Source: Nemopilema nomurai (lineage: Eukaryota > Cnidaria > Scyphozoa > Rhizostomeae > Rhizostomatidae). From it: 64,000 nt of DNA. How positions within the stretch are numbered: position 1 is the first letter of the stretch; each line of letters begins with the position of its first letter. Of this stretch, positions 58,590 through 64,000 are shown piece by piece. The DNA lies in NCBI GenBank assembly GCA_003864495.1, contig ML133480.1, positions 643,449 through 707,448 on the forward strand. Reading direction: 5' to 3'. Below the pieces are notes generated by a model. That model did no database searches. It was not told the origin of the DNA and saw only the letters and a list, made by a program, of their open reading frames with translations. Made by a program: the position numbers and the translations under genes.

Positions 58590-59314
58590 TCTCTAAAAAT
58601 TAAGACAAATACTGCATGTTTGGTGGGACAAGCTCCTTACTTGCCAATCTATGCTTATTAACTTTCATCATACTCCAATCAGCCTGGCAAAAGTTGTTTA
58701 GGGACATCGGCATTCAAGAACTTTTCTACAAGGCTTCAGTATGGAGCTGCGTGGAAGGGGTGTCATCAGTTTGGCAAAAACCTAAAATAACAGAACAAGA
58801 TTCCCGAATAAATGTCAGGTACATCGATTTGAGGATGCTTATCAAGTTTCATCCATATCCGAACAGTTTCGCAAAACTTATTTAGAGACTTATTTTGGTG
58901 ACATTTTAATTTGAGGGTTTTCCTCGGGGCTGGTTGGAAGAATCTTCTGTAGTTAGAGTTTTGTAGTTTCACGCTTTCAATTGGTAAGTAATAGAAGAAA
59001 AGGTAGGTTTTCTGTTGTTTTGAGTCGACTAAGATTTCCTGTTTCTGCCCTTAAGTCGGAGATTTGTTCAAACTGGGATATGCTGTTTCACCTCGAATTT
59101 CTATTTCTAGGCCGTGTCAAAACATTTTCATAATACACGATGTTTATTATAAACTAAATACACGAGTCAACAGATAATCAAGCCAGGTTTTCCACCATGA
59201 AATATCTTTTTATAACCTTCTATAGTTTTTTTATAAGAAGCAATCAAAGTCTGAATGTATACAGGAATATCTGACTGAATGTCTAATCAAATGTCACTCG
59301 CTAGATAACGAACC
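58590..59314. repeat. Right terminal inverted repeat, unit C
   Basis: Full-length arm collinear with 12530-13263. The matching left arm is deleted in this unit. Confidence 0.75.
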
Positions 59315-59625
59315 GCAAGCCGAATGAGGCCGTCTGCAATTCGTTTAGTGCAATCTGTTTCTCAAGTTATATTACTCAGGAACGGATTACTCCAGAGCAG
59401 AAGAACATGTTGGTACACAGTATCTCTCGTGTTTACCGAAATAATTTTTGCCTGAAAAAATCAATGTTATTCGAAAAACTCGCATTGCTCTATGATATGA
59501 CTTCTAGCATCGTTGCACAATCCAATTTGATATGAATCTTTATTGCCCATCTTTGGCATCATCTGATACCTCCGCGAATCTTCTGTCTGTCAGATTTTGA
59601 ACTGCAGACATGACGTGGCCTGAAA
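59315..59625. other. Spacer right of the transposon, unit C
   Basis: Homologous to 13264-13580; nothing recognised. Confidence 0.45.
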
Positions 59626-59973
59626 TTATGTCGCCATTAAAATGCCTCTGTGGCCAATATGGCCAAATTTTGTTATCAACATCGCTAATTCATTTGAATA
59701 AATGTTTTCGTAAGAAAAGAGCATGTTGCTCGTTTTTACAAACTCAAATATACCATTCTCTTCTAGAATTTCCAAGAAATGCTCTACGCTTTTCATCTCC
59801 TCGTCGTTTTTAGAAGAGATTCTAGGAATATATCTCTCGTTGATCATTGTACAAAATGCATACTTAGTTTTTAAAAATAAGTGAAAAGGTATATAAAGTG
59901 ATTTACTGTCATTGTGCCAGGCAACATCTTTAGGTGGAGACGACGACAGAATCAACAACAACAACATTTCCAT
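59626..59973 (-). CDS. Unrecognised minus-strand open frame, unit C
   Basis: 115 codons, homologous to 39893-40198 and longest here. It contains PKDVAWHNDSKSLYIPFHLF, SSKNDEEMKSVEHFLEILEE and ENIYSNELAMLITKFGHIG. The N-terminus lies antisense within the R block. Low confidence as a gene because unit A is interrupted and the pattern of changes shows no sign of constraint. Confidence 0.22.
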   Translation of the reverse strand: MEMLLLLILSSSPPKDVAWHNDSKSLYIPFHLFLKTKYAFCTMINERYIPRISSKNDEEMKSVEHFLEILEENGIFEFVKTSNMLFSYENIYSNELAMLITKFGHIGHRGILMAT

Positions 59974-60339
59974 GTGACAGTGTAAAATGGCGGCGGCCTA
60001 GGGGGAGGGCCCAGTACATTTTGCCGAAGATTATTGTCCTGATGTATCATCGTCAAAGCAATGGTAAGTGCATTGGATGCTATCCTTTTTTACTTCAAAA
60101 GGTGCCTCTTTTTAGCCATGACCGAATTTTCTCCTTATCGTGCTGGTTTACACCAGGGAAGGCCCCTCTCCAGAATGCCATGGTACAGTTTCAATCCACG
60201 CCCACCGATAATTCAACCGTTAATACTACAATAGCTTCTTGAGACAAACAACAAAATCAATCTTGCTCAAACTTATGATCTAAGCGCCCAGTAAAGTTTG
60301 CCTCTGCAATATTTATTATTTGAAAGCTTATCCTTCACA
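59947..60339 (+). repeat. Direct repeat R, right copy of unit C
   Basis: Homologue of 13909-14298 with AAAATGGCGGC near 59984, the G-rich box and GGTAAGTG near 60063. The left R copy is absent from this unit. Confidence 0.85.
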
Positions 60340-60359
60340 CATACTGCAAAAAAGCTTAT

Positions 60360-60430
60360 CCAACGACAAACAGTTGATCAGTCTTCAAAACAAGCAACAC
60401 AAACAGTTGATCAGTCTTCAAAACAAGCGC
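60360..60430. repeat. 33-bp tandem repeat, two copies
   Basis: Two copies of the motif present once in unit A and three times in unit B. Confidence 0.9.
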
Positions 60431-61460
60431 ATTCATAATGACACCGTCATGAAACCGACATAGAGTAACCTATAGAATCATGGGTGAACTCGAGCAGAAT
60501 GTCAAGGTTGACACTGTCTCCTGTTTTATAACAAGAAATTTTATAACAAGAAAAAACGCAATTTCAGTAGAGAAAAAGGAAATAACAACTGATAAAATTT
60601 GTATAAAATAACAACTATTCAGTTTTAAGCGCTCGTAAACAAAATTCGAATGTTCCTTGAAAGTTCCTTGATTATAAATGTCCACCGTTTTCTGTCAGGT
60701 ACAACTTCTTGATGGTTGATGAGACTTTTGACTAGAGCCTGCTAGGTTGTATGACAAGGACAGCTTTGTGAGGAAGGGGGCAATGTCCAAACTTTTGGAA
60801 ACCCCTGCTTGCGTATTATAACTGGAGAACTGGAATGTGGAACTGGAACTAAAATGTAGATAGAATTGAGTTAGCTGTGGTTGTAAACTAATAAATAAAC
60901 TAACCTTATTGCTTAATAAAAGTAAGTTTCAATCAATTGTCTATCAAAGTTCCCAACAAATTTCAGTTATTTTAACAAAGTTATATAGTGCACCTATAAT
61001 GGGGATGAATTATTAAAGGAAAAGAAATATGCAATAAATCAGTTTAACTGAAATGATAGAATGATGAAAAATAAAATTAAAGGACTTATCTTTTCTTTTT
61101 GATGTCCTGCTTTTCCATATCCTTGCATGGCTCAGGAAGCTGGATAAAGAAATAAAAAAAACTGTTAATTTGATCAAGTTGACTAATGCAAACAACCATC
61201 TAGTTGTAAGAAGTACTCAAAAACTACTAAATATATTTGCCAATTCCTGCAGCTTGAAAGATTAAAACTAATGAAAGATTAAAACTAAAGATTGAATAGA
61301 GTCTGAGAAATGATACTTTTATTTCTTTGAGCAACCTGTTCCTTTTAAATGACAAGCAGAAGTAAAGATGATTAAATGTACAAAACAACTAAAAAATGTG
61401 AAAAAGGGATGCATTACCTGTTGCTCCAAAGAATGTCCACCAGCCTCTTCTTGGAAAGTT
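60431..61460. other. Unrecognised spacer before the hairpin array, unit C
   Basis: Homologous to 14370-15364; a short duplication of ttataacaagaaa is at 60524-60550. No gene seen. Confidence 0.5.
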
Positions 61461-62638
61461 ACCCTATTACGGGGGGATTTGAAGTCAGAGTTACCTTCTC
61501 CTAGCCTTTGCCACACTAGTGGCGTAACCTGCAAGGCAGCAAGAGCATTTGGAATCAGAGTTGCCATCTCCTAGCCTTTGCCACACTAGTGGCGTAACCT
61601 GCAAGGCAGCAAGAGCATTTGGAATCAGAGTTGCCATCTCCTAGCCTTTGCCACACTAGTGGCGTAACCTGCAAGGCAGCAAGAGCATTTGGAATCAGAG
61701 TTGCCATCTCCTAGCCTTTGCCACACTAGTGGCGTAACCTGCAAGGCAGCAAGAGCATTTGAAGTCAGAGTTGCCATCTCCTATCCTTTGTCCCGAAGTG
61801 ACATAACTTGCAAGGAAGCAAGTGCATTTGAAGTCAGAGTTGCCATCTCCTAGCCTCATTCCCCGCAAAGGCAGCAGGGGGCTTTTTGAGTCGGAGTTTT
61901 CCATCTCCGAGCCTTGCCCAATTGGGCGGTACCCTGTTGGCGACAGGGGGATTTATCTTCGGAGTTTACCATCTCCTAGCCAATGCCCAAACTAGGCGTT
62001 ACCCTGCATGGCGGCAGGAGGTTTGCTTTCGGAGTTTATCCATCTCCTAGCCAATGCCTAAATTAGGCGATAGCCTGCTTGGCAACAGGAGGTTTATTTT
62101 CAGAGTTTCCTTCTCTTAGCCTTCACCCCAAGAGGCATCAGGGGGTTTATATTTGGAGTTTTCCTTCTCCTAGCCAATGCCTAAATTAGGCGATAGCCTG
62201 CTTGGCAACAGGAGGTTTATTTTCAGAGTTTTCCTTCTCTTAGCCTTCGCCCTAAAAGGCAGCAGGGGGTTTATATTCGGATTTTTTCCTTCTCCTAGCC
62301 AATGCCCAAATTAGGCGATACCCTGCATGGCGACAGGAGGTTTATTTTCAGAGTTTTCCTTCTCTTAGCCTTCGCCCTAAAAGGCAGCAGGGGGTTTATA
62401 TTCGGAGTTTTCCTTCTCCTAGCCAATGCCCAATTAGGCGATACCCTGTATGGCGACAGGAGGTTTATTTTCGGAGTTTTCCTTCTCTTAGCCAATGCCC
62501 AAATTAGGCGGTACCCTGTATGGCGACAGGAGGTTTTTTTATCGGAGTGTTCCTTCTCCTAGCCTTCGCCCTAAAAGGCAGCAGGGGATTTGGAATCAGA
62601 GTTACCTTCTCCTAGCCTTTACCCTGTGAGGCTCAGGG
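61461..62638. repeat. Hairpin-forming minisatellite array, unit C
   Basis: Monomer-for-monomer the same order as unit A (15365-16544), including the 124-bp higher-order unit missing from B. Only a handful of single-base differences from A are visible, fewer than in the flanking spacers. Confidence 0.9.
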
Positions 62639-63559
62639 TTGCGTTCATGAAACAGGTAGTACTGGATTACATGGTACCAGTAGCAGGTATGCCTGACCTG
62701 ACTCAAGTGTTTGAGCTGAATGCATTTTAGAGGCCAGTACGGGATGATCCATGCTTTGAATGTGGTGTTTCTCGAAAGGTATTCAATATGTTTTCATCAT
62801 TATCTTGTAGTCGCCACGGTTAGACTGGTATCAAATTCCATTTTTCGCACTTTCTTGTTTCTGCAAAGAACAAGTGCAATGAACTGCATGTATGCCTTCT
62901 CTGTACCCAACATCCACAAAATATGAGTTGTTAAAGATTTAACGTATAATAATATAAAAGTTGTCAATCTGCAGAAAAGTTGATAAGGTTCCAGAAACTT
63001 CTTGTGACATACCTTATGTTGTTAGCATGTGGCTATGAATGTTTGAAATAATTTTTGTCAAGGAGTTGCTTTGTGAGTGTAAGCAATAATTTGTTAACTT
63101 GAATATAATTGCAATCCAATGTAAATGTGAGAAACCTTTAGTGTGCCTATCAAAAAGGTTGAAACCATTATTTTTTATGCAGATATTGAGACAGTATAAA
63201 AGCATATTTGCCAAAATATAGAAAAAAACTTGTTTTAATGCACTTTCTGTTAGAGAGCAAGCTCAAATGACAGCAAAGAGCTCAACAGTCAAGCTTTTCT
63301 TGTGTTATGTATAGTTAGAGAAGGGATATTGTCTTTCACTCTAGCAAACATGCAATCATGCATTTTTATCTGAAGGTGATTGGATATGTGTGTGTGAGTG
63401 TGATTTACGTGATTTACTTCATTGGATATAAAACAAAACTAACAATATATACCTTACTGAAATAAGTTGACAAATCAAATTTGAAAAAACATAACAAAGA
63501 AAAGAAAAAATGTTTTCAGTTCTGAGTTTCAACTTTCTAAGTCAGTAGATAGGTACAGG
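62639..63559. other. Unrecognised spacer, unit C
   Basis: Homologous to 16545-17454; nothing recognised. Confidence 0.5.
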
Positions 63560-63975
63560 CACTGCATCTCCTGTTGGGTCGATCCCATTTTCTATCGAAA
63601 TCTTGAAACTTTTTAGATTTGCTGCTGATTCTAGTTCACTAAGTAAATCATTTCAAATCTGGGGCTCAATAGATTTAGGACGTTTTGACCAAAGAAGTGG
63701 TTTGATTAGGCCTAAAATGGCAAAGTTGTTTGGATTGCTCAAAGAATAATTTGAAAAGCCTAATTGAAAAAACTCTGGACACAAGGTGGACTCAAATGAT
63801 TTTAAATAATTCTATACAAAGGAGTCGTTTTTGAGCAACGTGCATCGTGCAATTACCAGAGCTTAGAAGCAAATTATTACATGAACTTTTATGATAATTG
63901 TAGAGAAACCTAAAATGCTGGTGGCTTAAGAATCCAGTGAATAGCTATTCTCAAATATTTATTTTACTATCCATG
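63560..63975 (-). pseudogene. LINE RT C-terminal fragment, unit C
   Basis: Minus-strand homologue of 17455-17896 with the NDLLSELESAANLKSF block and RLLCIELF. Cut close to the window end. Confidence 0.5.
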
Positions 63976-64000
63976 TTACCAAAAACAACTTTCGGCTTGT

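Larger units (their letters stand above)
56844..59314 (+). mobile_element. PHD-Ulp1 transposon, unit C remnant (left half lost)
   Basis: Starts within the Ulp1 block (gaagaaagactcgcc) and ends with the right terminus (CTCGCTAGATAACGAAC). Left arm, accessory, PHD and linker regions are absent, together with the left R block. Confidence 0.7.

Overview
The window reads as AT-rich, non-coding-dominated nuclear DNA of an invertebrate animal. Its mobile elements are of types common in animals: a BEL/Pao LTR retrotransposon, a piggyBac relic, non-LTR (LINE) reverse-transcriptase debris and a PHD/Ulp1-bearing DNA transposon. There are no prokaryotic operons and no intact host gene. The species cannot be told from the sequence.

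The whole window is one macrosatellite: about two and a half tandem copies of a composite unit of roughly 25 kb, all in the same orientation. Each unit is an array of a ~147-bp satellite followed by a long body. Array 1 (1-1190, cut by the window start) leads into body A (1190-21274). Array 2 (21275-25940) leads into body B (25941-49214). Array 3 (49215-51150) leads into body C (51151-64000, cut by the window end). The bodies are collinear and clearly homologous, but each has private insertions, deletions and small duplications.

Body layout, left to right: unrecognised flank; plus-strand LINE fragment (EN-RT linker and start of RT); a CpG-containing block with an E2F-like site; a tRNA-like block; a ~400-bp direct repeat R carrying a YY1-like/GC-box core; a DNA transposon with long terminal inverted repeats and a broken gene with a PHD finger and an Ulp1/C48-type cysteine protease domain; a second copy of R; an array of 70-bp and 54-bp hairpin-forming monomers; a minus-strand fragment of a LINE RT C-terminus; and ~3 kb of unrecognised sequence before the next satellite array.

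Body B holds two later insertions absent from body A. One is a 5'-truncated BEL/Pao element (34027-36894) with a 4-bp target duplication. The other is an internally deleted piggyBac element (45110-46936) flanked by TTAA. Body C has lost the left half of the PHD/Ulp1 transposon. In its place it keeps an exon-like GC-rich coding stretch behind a good 3' splice site.

All recognisable coding sequence is decayed (frameshifts, stops, lost catalytic residues), so I annotate it as pseudogenes. The parts most likely to be functional at DNA or RNA level are the nucleosome-length satellite, the hairpin array and the promoter-like R blocks.
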